Assembly: GCF_003254565.1 (NCBI RefSeq)
Contig: NZ_QJRI01000152.1
Coordinates: 1-33,482, forward strand
Direction: 5' to 3'
Source: Flavobacterium nitrogenifigens
GTDB taxonomy: Bacteria; Bacteroidota; Bacteroidia; Flavobacteriales; Flavobacteriaceae
Length of the DNA stretch: 33,482 nt
How positions within the stretch are numbered: the first letter of the stretch is position 1; every line of letters starts with the position of its first letter. A model generated the notes under the pieces. The model was given only the letters and a program-made list of their open reading frames with translations, was not told the origin of the DNA and made no database searches. A program made the position numbers and the translations under genes. Shown one piece after another: positions 16,717 to 24,346 of this stretch.

Positions 16717-16884
16717 ATGGCTAAAAAACGTGAAAGTGCAATCGGCTGGATTCCAAAACAGTGGATTAAAAAGCATGCAGATACAATCGAATTAAGCCGT
16801 AAACACCGCTGCCATTCTTGCCTTTCGTCTGGTTTTTGCCTAAATTTGCCGCATGAATTACGAAGACATCAAACGCCATTTTGA
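16717..16884 (+). CDS. Possible 55-residue small protein (weak)
   Basis: The frame starts MAKKRESAIGWIPKQWIKKH and stays open to TGA 16882-16884. Its first 30 codons look coding, but the rest crosses the promoter and start of the next gene in another frame, so the true product may be shorter or absent. The 16570-16716 stretch upstream shows no gene. Confidence 0.25.
   Translation: MAKKRESAIGWIPKQWIKKHADTIELSRKHRCHSCLSSGFCLNLPHELRRHQTPF
16818..16848 (+). promoter_or_regulatory. Promoter of the gene at 16853, TTG-N20-TAAATTTG
   Basis: TTG (16818-16820) and TAAATTTG (16841-16848) match the Bacteroidota -33/-7 consensus with 20-base spacing. The ATG follows four bases after the -7 box, so the transcript is probably leaderless or nearly so. 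Confidence 0.75.
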
Positions 16885-17161
16885 AAGCAGTCCTCCACCC
16901 AAGGAAGCGAAGTGGACCGAATGGGCATACATCTCCGATACGCAGCTTTTCCTAAAGAGCTGTTACATCGGCATCAGAAACTTTAACGGCCCTGTCGACC
17001 GCTGTCCGGCATGGTGGCACTTGAAAGAATTTTATATTCTAATGAAAAAAGCAACTTCGCAGACAACTGATCAAGAAGCGCCTATAGAAGAAGCAGCTGG
17101 CGAAATTATTGCAGAAGCAGCTTCTGAAAAAGCAGTTTTCGAAGAGCAAACTGCCGTCTAA
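16853..17161 (+). CDS. Small acidic-tailed protein of unknown function
   Basis: 102 residues. The N-terminal 65 residues are Trp/Tyr-rich with ISDTQLFLKSCYIGIRNF and RCPAWWHLKEFYILM, a compact domain recalling small DUF proteins that accompany Bacteroidota mobile elements. The last 35 are Glu/Ala-rich and probably disordered. There is no enzyme motif. The start is set by the well-placed promoter. Function unknown. Confidence 0.7.
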   Translation: MNYEDIKRHFESSPPPKEAKWTEWAYISDTQLFLKSCYIGIRNFNGPVDRCPAWWHLKEFYILMKKATSQTTDQEAPIEEAAGEIIAEAASEKAVFEEQTAV

Positions 17162-17341
17162 AATTCCGTCTAATCGATACTTTATTGCCCCCACACAGAA
17201 CTGGTGAAGAATTATCAATATATAATGTCCTGAATTATTTTAACAGCCGGCGTATTTTCACAATAAAATCAGGCTTTTCAAAATCATAGTCGCGGGAATC
17301 CTTCTGCGTCGGGACTGGATGACGAAAAAAACAAAAAGAAA
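17162..17341. other. Non-coding spacer
   Basis: No gene or clear repeat seen between the small protein stop and the first of two terminator hairpins. Confidence 0.5.
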
Positions 17342-17366
17342 AGCCGATAAATTGTCGGCTCTATTT
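17342..17366 (+). terminator. Terminator-like hairpin
   Basis: AGCCGA (17342-17347) and TCGGCT (17355-17360), followed by CTATTT. It is the first of two hairpins after the gene at 16853. Confidence 0.5.
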
Positions 17367-17386
17367 ATGCAATAAAATCAAAACCA

Positions 17387-17430
17387 AAAGCCCGAAGTCC
17401 TGACAGCCGACGGGCTTTGATTTTTTTTTT
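17387..17430. terminator. Bidirectional terminator between convergent small genes
   Basis: AAAGCCCG (17387-17394) pairs with CGGGCTTT (17411-17418), followed by a long T-run on the plus strand. An A/T flank also serves the minus-strand gene that stops at 17444. Confidence 0.8.
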
Positions 17431-17443
17431 TAGGATTTTCTTA

Positions 17444-17689
17444 TTATTTCATGCTGATGGTGTCCATCAGGTTTTCCTGATCGATGAAGGCTGCAATGTA
17501 CTGCTGGACTTCATTGCGTTTCTCTTTGTCCGTTTCAAAGCTATTGATGTGGAACTCTTCGTCCTGATCCAGGATATGTATGATCTCGGTGTACCCTTTT
17601 GAAATCAGGCTGCCTTTTAGCTTCAGGATCGTATGCTGCTGATGTGCATCCAAATCTTTTCTTACCTTTAATTGTATAGCTTTTTCCAT
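17444..17689 (-). CDS. Small protein of unknown function
   Basis: 81 residues, soluble, helix-rich and highly charged (MEKAIQLKVRKDLDAHQQ at the start; an amphipathic second half). No motif is recognised. It sits between the unknown gene at 16853 and the integrase, is read toward the first, and has a TAnnTTTG box 44 bases upstream. Probably a gene of the mobile element; it could be a regulator by size only. Confidence 0.65.
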   Translation of the reverse strand: MEKAIQLKVRKDLDAHQQHTILKLKGSLISKGYTEIIHILDQDEEFHINSFETDKEKRNEVQQYIAAFIDQENLMDTISMK

Positions 17690-17732
17690 TGTAAAAGATC
17701 TGTTAGATTTGTTTTTAGTATATTTCTAAAAT

Positions 17733-17740
17733 CAAATATA
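17733..17740 (-). promoter_or_regulatory. -7 element of the gene at 17444-17689
   Basis: The minus strand reads TATATTTG, matching TAnnTTTG. No TTG at the usual -33 spacing was found. Confidence 0.45.
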
Positions 17741-17769
17741 ATTATTTAGATCAGATACACATTTCTCCC

Positions 17770-17808
17770 CTATGTTAAAATCAGGTATTTTACTTATAAT
17801 TAACATAG
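17770..17808. repeat. Inverted repeat with 9-base arms
   Basis: CTATGTTAA (17770-17778) and TTAACATAG (17800-17808) are perfect complements separated by 21 bases, between the small gene promoter and the integrase terminator. Confidence 0.6.
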
Positions 17809-17854
17809 TGCTGACTGCTTCTTAAGTGGCCATTCCATCCACTAATGCATAAGA

Positions 17855-17888
17855 AAAACAAGCCTTAGTAATCAATAAGGCTTGTTTT
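17855..17888 (-). terminator. Integrase terminator
   Basis: AAAACAAGCCTTA (17855-17867) and TAAGGCTTGTTTT (17876-17888): 13 perfect pairs with an 8-base loop, 12 bases beyond the integrase stop. A/T ends on both sides make it usable in both directions. Confidence 0.85.
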
Positions 17889-17899
17889 ATTTCTAAATA

Positions 17900-19042
17900 T
17901 TATCCTAATGATATTCTATTTGCCGCATCCCTTTTTTTCTGGTCGATCACTTTTGCATAAATCTGCGTGGTTTTAACGCTCCTGTGCCCTAACATTTTTG
18001 AAATGGTAAAAATATCGGTTCCCGCAGTCAGCTGGAGCGTAGCATAGGTATGCCTAAAGCTATGAAAGGTAATATGCTTATTAATTCCAGACAATGCTAC
18101 CCATACTGGAAGCACCCGGTCTACATCCCATTTATTTAATCCTTTAAACACCAGTTCCTTTTCCCCTTTTCTTTTTCCAAGCAGTGAAAAAGCTTCATCG
18201 GAAATCGGCATTGTTTCTGCCCCTTGAGTTTTTTTCTGGCGGAATATGATATAGTAGCCATCATTCTCAATGTAATGGATCTCGGACCAGAGCAGCTTCG
18301 CAATATCTACATAACGTATTCCTGTCAATACCGAAAACATCGAAATTTTACGCACTAAGGAATTTGGACAGGGGGTCGAAAAAAGTTTTCGGGTCTCTTC
18401 AATAGTCATAAAATTGCGCTGGGATTCCATTTCTTTTATAGATCCAATTTTTGAGTTAATGTCTGTTCTTAATTTATCTTCTTTATACGCCCCTTTTAGA
18501 GTTGTTTTTATTTTATTGTAATAGGAAAGCGCCGTATTGCGAGAAATCTGCTTATTATTCTTTCTCATGCTCCTCGCTTTGAGAAGATAATCCCTGAAGT
18601 CCTCAATAACTGTAACCGTAACATCCTTAAACAGCAGATCATTTCCATTTAAAAATGCTTCAAAGTGCGCTATGGCGCAGTTCCATATCGATAGATTATT
18701 TCCTGTTTTTTTCTCTCCGAGCTTTTTATAATATTGGAGAAATGATTCATTTCCTCGAGCCTGAATCTGCAGCTGCTCTTTTTCAAATGGAGAATAGATT
18801 TCCGATTTGTTGATTTCATTCTGTCTTCTTGCTCGTATTAGTTCCGCCGTATGCAGATTTTCAGAATTGGACAGCTTCTGATACTGATCTGCCGGTTTCT
18901 GATAGATATACAGTTTCAAAAACTCGCGTCTCGTATAGTCGTTTGCTCTTGAATCCCACACGGGAGGATAGAAATCCAAATATAGAGACATTCTTCCTTG
19001 AGAAATAGCTTTCTTTCTAAGTGTAACAATACTCTTACTCAT
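17900..19042 (-). CDS. Tyrosine recombinase / integrase
   Basis: 380 residues with the Bacteroidota layout: an arm-binding-like N-terminus (about 1-85), a SAM-like core-binding domain (about 95-195) and the catalytic domain (about 205-380). The catalytic set is complete: R243 in TGIRYVDI, K270/K271 in FRQKKT, H327-SF-R330 in FHSFRHTYA, H353 in MLGHRSVKTT and Y362 in QIYAKV. It should insert and excise the element by site-specific recombination. Its start overlaps the end of the zinc-ribbon/HTH gene by 8 bases, so the two are co-expressed. The base composition is closer to the AT-rich core than the mob genes. It lies within 1 kb of the mnmE 3' end, a fitting position for attL or attR. Confidence 0.95.
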   Translation of the reverse strand: MSKSIVTLRKKAISQGRMSLYLDFYPPVWDSRANDYTRREFLKLYIYQKPADQYQKLSNSENLHTAELIRARRQNEINKSEIYSPFEKEQLQIQARGNESFLQYYKKLGEKKTGNNLSIWNCAIAHFEAFLNGNDLLFKDVTVTVIEDFRDYLLKARSMRKNNKQISRNTALSYYNKIKTTLKGAYKEDKLRTDINSKIGSIKEMESQRNFMTIEETRKLFSTPCPNSLVRKISMFSVLTGIRYVDIAKLLWSEIHYIENDGYYIIFRQKKTQGAETMPISDEAFSLLGKRKGEKELVFKGLNKWDVDRVLPVWVALSGINKHITFHSFRHTYATLQLTAGTDIFTISKMLGHRSVKTTQIYAKVIDQKKRDAANRISLG

Positions 19043-19604
19043 GGCTCTGAATGTTAAATAATAATTCTATATCTCTTTTGGAAACATATACAAACCTGCC
19101 CACATTGTACTTTTCAATCTTTGCTCTTAACAAAATGCCGTACAAAGCCGCAGGAGAAATATTCAGCTTCTTCTGTATTTCAGAAATTGTATAGCAGTGT
19201 TCAATTCCTGGAAATCTCTGAATAGTTTCTTCATTTTTTCTGCTTTCGTAAAGCCTTTCAAAAAAATTATCAATTTCTGGACGATTTATGAAAGTCTTGG
19301 CTCCTACTTTTCTAATGGCAATTTCATTCCTTGAAATTACCCTGTAAAGTGTTCTCCTGCTTATTCCCATAAAAAGACATGCTTCATCAATAGTGAAAAT
19401 TTCAAGTTTTTCCAGCTTCTCGATGCCACCATTACGCATGGATTCCATTTTTTGCCCTCTGGCCTCTTTCCTTTTTTCGCTGTTTCTTTTTTTGTAATTC
19501 TTGCTTCCGCAAGCTAGTGAGCAAAATTTTGTTTTAATTGTCTTTGCTGTAAATTCACTATTACAGAACTGACAGATTTTGGCAATCCTAATGTTTGAAC
19601 CCAT
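19035..19604 (-). CDS. Zinc-ribbon and double helix-turn-helix (excisionase-like) protein
   Basis: 189 residues. An N-terminal zinc-ribbon-like part has C-x2-C at CQFC (11-14) and a second pair in KFCSLAC, followed by a basic linker. Then two excisionase/MerR-like HTH_17 units: about 68-115 (IFTIDEACLFMGISRRTLYRVI...RPEIDNFF) and 136-183 (CYTISEIQKKLNISPAALYGIL...KRDIELLF). Single HTH_17 proteins serve as recombination directionality factors, so this may bend att DNA and control excision, or regulate int. Two tandem units plus a zinc ribbon is a larger layout than a usual Xis. It overlaps the integrase gene by 8 bases. The palindrome at 19824-19850 is a candidate binding site. Confidence 0.8.
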   Translation of the reverse strand: MGSNIRIAKICQFCNSEFTAKTIKTKFCSLACGSKNYKKRNSEKRKEARGQKMESMRNGGIEKLEKLEIFTIDEACLFMGISRRTLYRVISRNEIAIRKVGAKTFINRPEIDNFFERLYESRKNEETIQRFPGIEHCYTISEIQKKLNISPAALYGILLRAKIEKYNVGRFVYVSKRDIELLFNIQSHE

Positions 19605-19823
19605 AATTTTTAAATTTAAGTTTCCTACTGCACTTAAATGTCCTTAGAACTTCCACAATTACTTTCCAAACTCTGGAATCTGTCTTGCCAAAATATAGGG
19701 GCACAAGACAAACGATATGCTCTAAAATGATATTTTTGCTAATTTCTTTTCCAGAAATCCGATCTCTAGAAAACTCAGCAAAATGTACATTTGTGCCATC
19801 ATTCATCCCGTTTTGTCACAAAA
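19605..19823. other. Leader region of the HTH-integrase operon
   Basis: About 220 AT-rich bases. A 72-codon minus-strand frame (19588-19806) starts MNDGTNVHFAEF and overlaps the HTH gene start, but it has no recognised domain or clear promoter, so I leave it as a possible small ORF only. Confidence 0.35.
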
Positions 19824-19850
19824 TTTGTACCTCGAAATCCGAGGTACAAA
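19824..19850. promoter_or_regulatory. Perfect 27-base palindrome with an extra half-site
   Basis: TTTGTACCTCG (19824-19834) and CGAGGTACAAA (19840-19850) are exact complements around AAATC. Another GGTAC follows at 19854-19858. Placed between mnmE and the HTH-integrase operon, it fits an operator or a recombinase or excisionase site. Confidence 0.6.
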
Positions 19851-19903
19851 TAAGGTACAGATTTACGCAAAGCAATACCAAATATTCAAAAATAAAATCG
19901 GAT

Positions 19904-19949
19904 AAAAAAAGAGTCAAAATGTTAATTACCAACACCTTAACTCTTTTTG
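19904..19949 (-). terminator. Terminator of mnmE
   Basis: AAAAAGAGT (19906-19914) pairs with ACTCTTTTT (19940-19948), with A/T runs at both sides, 33 bases beyond the mnmE stop. Functional in both directions by its symmetry. Confidence 0.65.
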
Positions 19950-19981
19950 TTATTTTTTGTTTTGCGTTTCTTTGTGCCCTT

Positions 19982-20010
19982 CTACTTGCCGATGCAAAAG
20001 TTTGCAAAAA
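19982..20010 (-). other. Candidate attachment site at the mnmE 3' end
   Basis: The last codons of mnmE (coding FCIGK plus TAG) stand directly beside the mobile block with its integrase. The end of trmE/mnmE is the known integration site of SGI1-type islands. I searched by eye for a second copy of this end in the window and found none, so the other att end is either outside the window or short and degenerate. Confidence 0.3.
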
Positions 20011-21382
20011 TATTCCCCAACAACTCATCATTAGAAACTTGACCTGTAATTAATCCGAATTGATATAAAGCTTCGCGGATATCAAGCGCCATAAGATCAC
20101 TTGAAAGACCTGATTCTAAACCAAATTTGACTTTCTGAATTTCATCTAAAGCTTTCAATAAAGAATCATAGTGCCTTGTATTGGTTACAATCGTTTCATT
20201 ATTGCGAAGCGCACCAGTATTTACAAAAGACAATAATTCATTTTTTAAATCCTCTACTCCTATTTTTTCTTTCGCAGAAATCAATAATAGTTTTGCATTT
20301 AAATTTTCTAACTGATTGGTAATATTCGCCACTTCATCAGCAGATAGAATGTCTTTTTTATTCACCACAATAAGCAGTGGTTTTAACGGATATTTATTCT
20401 TAATCTGTTCAATTTCATTTACAAATTCAGAACTTGACGTTTGGAATTTTAGTCCATCAAATAAATAAATTACAACTTGTGCTTGATCTATTTTTTCAAA
20501 AGTTTTCTTGATACCGATGCTTTCTACAACATCTTTAGTATCACGAATTCCAGCTGTATCAATAAATCTAAATCCGATTCCGCCAATTACCAATTCGTCT
20601 TCAATCGTATCGCGTGTAGTTCCGGCAATGTCAGAAACAATTGCACGTTCTTCGTTTAATAAAGCATTTAGCAACGTTGACTTTCCAACATTCGGCTCAC
20701 CAACAATCGCAACCGGAATTCCGTTTTTGATTACATTTCCAACAGCAAACGAATCGATTAAACGTTTTAAAACAAATTCAATTCTATTTAATAATTCATG
20801 AAATTGCGTTCTATCTGCAAACTCTACATCTTCTTCTGCAAAGTCTAATTCCAATTCAATTAAAGAAGCAAAATTTAAAAGCTCTTCTCTAAGTTTAGCG
20901 ATTTCATTACTGAATCCGCCACGCATTTGCTGCATTGCAATTTGGTGAGAAGCTTCATTATCTGACGAAATCAAATCTGCCACCGCTTCTGCTTGCGATA
21001 AATCCAGTTTTCCGTTTAAGAAAGCTCTCAACGTAAATTCACCTGCATCGGCCATTCTACAGCCATTTCGAAGCAATAACTGAATAATCTGCTGCTGAAT
21101 ATAAGTCGATCCGTGACAAGAAATTTCAATCGTATCTTCTCCTGTATAAGAATTTGGGCCTTTAAAAACAGAAACCAACACTTCGTCTAGTGTTTTGCTT
21201 CCGTCTACAATATGTCCCAAGTGAAGAGTATGTGTTTTCTGCTTGGTCAAATCTTTGTTTTTAATAGATTTAAAAACCGAATTACCAATTGTAATAGCCT
21301 CTGCTCCAGAAATACGAATTATGGCGATAGCTCCAGCTCCCGAAGGCGTAGCTAAAGCAACTATTGAATCTTGATTTATCAT
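19982..21382 (-). CDS. mnmE: tRNA modification GTPase MnmE (TrmE)
   Basis: 466 residues from ATG 21382. MnmE with MnmG makes the 5-carboxymethylaminomethyl group on wobble U34 of several tRNAs. The N-terminal formyl-tetrahydrofolate-binding domain starts SIVALATPSGAGAIAIIRISG. The G-domain has G1 GEPNVGKS (228-235), the switch region GTTRD and G3 DTAG (275-278). The protein ends in the invariant FCIGK, whose Cys is required for modification. All parts are intact, so insertion of the neighbouring element did not break the gene. The longer frame to 21445 is rejected because the -7 box TACCTTTG lies four bases before ATG 21382. Confidence 0.97.
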   Translation of the reverse strand: MINQDSIVALATPSGAGAIAIIRISGAEAITIGNSVFKSIKNKDLTKQKTHTLHLGHIVDGSKTLDEVLVSVFKGPNSYTGEDTIEISCHGSTYIQQQIIQLLLRNGCRMADAGEFTLRAFLNGKLDLSQAEAVADLISSDNEASHQIAMQQMRGGFSNEIAKLREELLNFASLIELELDFAEEDVEFADRTQFHELLNRIEFVLKRLIDSFAVGNVIKNGIPVAIVGEPNVGKSTLLNALLNEERAIVSDIAGTTRDTIEDELVIGGIGFRFIDTAGIRDTKDVVESIGIKKTFEKIDQAQVVIYLFDGLKFQTSSSEFVNEIEQIKNKYPLKPLLIVVNKKDILSADEVANITNQLENLNAKLLLISAKEKIGVEDLKNELLSFVNTGALRNNETIVTNTRHYDSLLKALDEIQKVKFGLESGLSSDLMALDIREALYQFGLITGQVSNDELLGNIFANFCIGK

Positions 21383-21386
21383 GCTG

Positions 21387-21394
21387 CAAAGGTA
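21387..21394 (-). promoter_or_regulatory. -7 element of mnmE
   Basis: The minus strand reads TACCTTTG, then CAGC, then the ATG. The spacing implies a leaderless or nearly leaderless mRNA. No TTG is at the normal -33 distance. Confidence 0.55.
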
Positions 21395-21508
21395 TAAAAA
21401 AACGCTCAAATTCTTTTCTATGTTAATGTTACCCCACTCGAACAAGAAATCTTCCGACTAATTAAGATTAATAAACCATTAAGTGTTAAAATACTGATAA
21501 ATATCAGG

Positions 21509-21537
21509 TTGTTTTCTTTCTAGAATGAGTAAATTTG
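21509..21537 (+). promoter_or_regulatory. Promoter of the universal stress protein gene
   Basis: TTG (21509-21511), 18 bases, TAAATTTG (21530-21537). The predicted transcript start near 21542 makes ATG 21564 the proper start, not 21525. Confidence 0.75.
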
Positions 21538-21563
21538 AGAGACAAACCTTAATCTTAAATACG

Positions 21564-22397
21564 ATGAAAAAGATATTATTTCCAACCGATTTCTCTGACG
21601 CTGCTACCAATGCATTTGTTCATGCTTTAGAATTTGCTAAAGTTGTAAACGCCGAATTGATCTTACTTCATACATTCGAGATTCCTGTTTACGACAGCCA
21701 ATTCTTTCCAGAGAATTATGCTTCTATATATAGTTCAATCGAGCTAGCAAAATTTGAAACGTTTAAAGATGAAATTCCGAAACTACGAACTATTGCTGCT
21801 GAACGTAATCTAGAAGATATTGTGATCAAACACCGTTTAATGGATGGTGATCTTATTTATAATCTTAAAAACGCAGTCGAAGAAGATCAAGTCGATTTTG
21901 TGATTATGGGAACCAACAGCGCTTCAGACTGGACAAAATTCTTCACGGGTTCTAATACCGAATCTGTAATTTCTGGAGTTGAAGTTCCTGTTTTATGCAT
22001 TCCGATCGATGCTAAATACAAAAAGGTAAAAACAATTGGTTTTACGACACGCTACCGAGAAAAAGACAAAAAAGAACTGAAAAAAGTTTTGAAGATTGCC
22101 AAAAAAACTGATGCTAAAGTAAAAAGTTTATATGTAAGGACATCTAATTCTGATGTTTCAGAAGAAACCAGAAAAGAATTCGAAAAGGAATTCGCTGGAG
22201 AAAATGTTGAATTTTTAGTTCTGCCAAGTGATGATGTAAAAGAAACCATCCTTGACTTTGTGCTTTATAAAGACATTGATATTCTAACGACTATAACGCA
22301 CAAACGCTCTTTCTTTGAAAGTCTTTTTGACTCTAGTTTTTCAAAAAAAATAGCCAAAGAAGTGACCATTCCGATTTTGGTTATGCACGAAGATTAA
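21564..22397 (+). CDS. Two-domain universal stress protein (UspA family)
   Basis: 277 residues from ATG 21564. Domain 1 (about 1-150) starts MKKILFPTDFSDAATNAFVHA and contains VDFVIMGTNSAS...TGSNTESVI, close to the G-2x-G-9x-G(S/T) nucleotide motif; domain 2 (about 155-277) is a diverged copy ending IPILVMHED. Tandem Usp proteins are cytosolic, often ATP-binding, and induced by growth arrest or stress. No special partner gene is present. It is divergent from mnmE. Confidence 0.92.
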   Translation: MKKILFPTDFSDAATNAFVHALEFAKVVNAELILLHTFEIPVYDSQFFPENYASIYSSIELAKFETFKDEIPKLRTIAAERNLEDIVIKHRLMDGDLIYNLKNAVEEDQVDFVIMGTNSASDWTKFFTGSNTESVISGVEVPVLCIPIDAKYKKVKTIGFTTRYREKDKKELKKVLKIAKKTDAKVKSLYVRTSNSDVSEETRKEFEKEFAGENVEFLVLPSDDVKETILDFVLYKDIDILTTITHKRSFFESLFDSSFSKKIAKEVTIPILVMHED

Positions 22398-22406
22398 ACA
22401 ACAATA

Positions 22407-22438
22407 TTGATGATTTTGTGACTTAAAAGCTATATTTG
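22407..22438 (+). promoter_or_regulatory. Promoter of the MutS-like gene
   Basis: TTG (22407-22409), 21 bases, TATATTTG (22431-22438). It overlaps the longer frame start at 22436, so ATG 22460 is preferred. Confidence 0.65.
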
Positions 22439-22459
22439 TATTTCAAGCAAAATAATAGA

Positions 22460-24232
22460 ATGAAAGCATATCCAGACAACGTTGCAAAATACTCAGAACT
22501 CTATAATAAAACCAACAAAAAATACAACAGCATAAGCCTTTTGAGGTTATTAAGTATTTTTCTTTTCTTGACTTTTATGTTTTATTACATCAAGACAGAT
22601 CAAATACTTTATGTTATTCTAGCTGTTTTGTCTTTTGCTGGTTTTATTTTTTTTATGAGAATACATTCAAAAGTATCATTTCAAAGATTGCTAGCAGAAA
22701 CGCTTTTAAAAATTAATAAAAATGAAATTGCTTTTCTGAAAAGAGAAAAAACACCTTTTGAAAACGGAGCTGAGTTTATCGATTTTCATCATCCCTATGC
22801 CTACGATTTAGATATTTTTGGAGATCACTCCTTATTTCAAAATCTTAACCGAACCGCTTCTTTTATTGGAAAAAAAACACTTGCTGAGTTATTGCTTCAT
22901 ACGCTGCCTGAAACAGAAATTTTAGAAAATCAGGAAGCTGTAAACGAATTAAAAAGCAAAATTGATTGGCGGCAGGAATTTCAGTCTTTGGCAATTTTAA
23001 GTCAAGATTCAAAGCAATCTTATGAAGCTATAAAACATTGGACTTCTTTTACAAATAATTCATTGCCTAAAGTTTTAGTTGCATTATCATTTATTCTTCC
23101 AGTAACGTTTTTTGGTTTTCTGGCAGCTTATTTTATTACATCAAAAACCATTATTCTTTCTTATTTAACGTACGTCTTTATTGCCAATTTAATTGTTTTG
23201 GGAAGAGCCGTAAAGAGAATTCAATCGGAAATAGCAAAAGCTGATAATGTCGCTAACATCATAAAGCAATACAGTTTATTGATTGAAAAAATTGAAAAAG
23301 AATCTTTCCAATCCAAAAAGCTACTTCATTTACAAGAACAATTGAATTTCAAGAATGCGAAAGCAAGCCAACATTTAAAACAGCTTTCTGAGCTGTTTTC
23401 AAGAATGGATACGATAAACAACTTTGTAACAGCCACTTTATTTAACGGAACATTCTTATTCAATCTGCATGTTTTAAAAGCACTTTTAAAATGGAAAGAA
23501 GATTATGCTTCAGAAATGAATCATTGGGTTTCTATTATTGGCGAAATTGAAGCTTTAAATAGTTTAGCTAATCTAGCCTACAATAATGAAGATTTTGTTT
23601 TTCCTGAAATCAATTCAGATTATAAAATCGAGTTTAAAAATCTAAGCCATCCGTTACTCAATCCTGCAACAAGAGTTGGAAACGATACACAATTTCACCC
23701 ACAATCTTTTGTGATTTTGACTGGTTCAAACATGTCAGGAAAAAGTACGTTTTTGAGAAGTTTAGGAATTAATATGGTATTGAGTGGAATTGGGTCTGTT
23801 ATTTGTGCATCAGAAGCCAAAGTTCATCCATTGCCAGTCCTAGTTTCAATGCGATTATCCGATTCTTTATCTGATTCTGAATCGTACTTTTTTGCCGAAA
23901 TTAAACGTTTAAAACAGATTATGGATGAACTCGAGAATCAACCAGCTTTTGTTTTATTAGATGAAATTTTAAGAGGTACAAACTCCGATGATAAAAGAAA
24001 TGGAACAATCGAAGTGGTGAAAAAGATAATTTCGAAAAAAGCCATCGGCGCAATTGCTACTCATGACATTGAAGTTTGTCTGACTACAAATGAATATCCT
24101 GAAATTTTGACCAATCAATGTTTCGAAGTTGAGATTCAAAACAACGATCTTCACTTCGATTACAAACTCCGCAACGGAATCTGTAAAAACAAAAGCGCTA
24201 CATTCTTAATGCAGAAAATGGGGGTTATTTAA
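22460..24232 (+). CDS. Membrane-anchored MutS-like ATPase
   Basis: 590 residues. Two hydrophobic helices lie near residues 25-70, and two more around 200-245, which is unlike true MutS. The C-terminal ATPase is MutS type: Walker A GSNMSGKSTFLRS at about 422-434, Walker B VLLDEILRGTNSDD at about 499, and the signature SMRLSDSLSDSESYFFAEIKR between them, with IATHD after. The mismatch-recognition domain I is missing. This family of MutS-related proteins is common in Bacteroidota; its function is unknown and it should not be called a mismatch repair MutS. It is convergent with the antiporter gene. Confidence 0.9.
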   Translation: MKAYPDNVAKYSELYNKTNKKYNSISLLRLLSIFLFLTFMFYYIKTDQILYVILAVLSFAGFIFFMRIHSKVSFQRLLAETLLKINKNEIAFLKREKTPFENGAEFIDFHHPYAYDLDIFGDHSLFQNLNRTASFIGKKTLAELLLHTLPETEILENQEAVNELKSKIDWRQEFQSLAILSQDSKQSYEAIKHWTSFTNNSLPKVLVALSFILPVTFFGFLAAYFITSKTIILSYLTYVFIANLIVLGRAVKRIQSEIAKADNVANIIKQYSLLIEKIEKESFQSKKLLHLQEQLNFKNAKASQHLKQLSELFSRMDTINNFVTATLFNGTFLFNLHVLKALLKWKEDYASEMNHWVSIIGEIEALNSLANLAYNNEDFVFPEINSDYKIEFKNLSHPLLNPATRVGNDTQFHPQSFVILTGSNMSGKSTFLRSLGINMVLSGIGSVICASEAKVHPLPVLVSMRLSDSLSDSESYFFAEIKRLKQIMDELENQPAFVLLDEILRGTNSDDKRNGTIEVVKKIISKKAIGAIATHDIEVCLTTNEYPEILTNQCFEVEIQNNDLHFDYKLRNGICKNKSATFLMQKMGVI

Positions 24233-24310
24233 TGGTGAATTGTAAATGGTGAATTGTGAATGGTGAATTGTGAATGGTGAATTGTGAATTGTGAATTGTG
24301 AATTATTAAT
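24232..24310 (+). repeat. Tandem 14-base and 7-base repeats at the end of the MutS-like gene
   Basis: Four units ATGGTGAATTGTGA (24232-24287; the first reads ATGGTGAATTGTAA and shares the gene's stop codon) are followed by two ATTGTGA units and ATTATTAA. Downstream AATTCACAATT (about 24329-24341) is complementary to the AATTGTGAATT units, so long alternative hairpins can form between the two convergent genes. Confidence 0.9.
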
Positions 24311-24346
24311 TTATTCTTTGCGTAAAGCTCAATTCACAATTAGAAA

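Noticed and set aside
19588..19806. 72-codon minus-strand frame before the HTH gene
   Set aside because: It overlaps the HTH start in another frame and has no recognised motif; it may be chance in AT-rich DNA.
22460..24232. Calling the MutS-like gene mutS
   Set aside because: It lacks the mismatch-recognition domain and has membrane helices, so it is not the repair protein.
24232..24341. CRISPR-like short repeats
   Set aside because: The units are directly tandem with no spacers, and no cas gene is present. The MBG repeats are likewise coding repeats.
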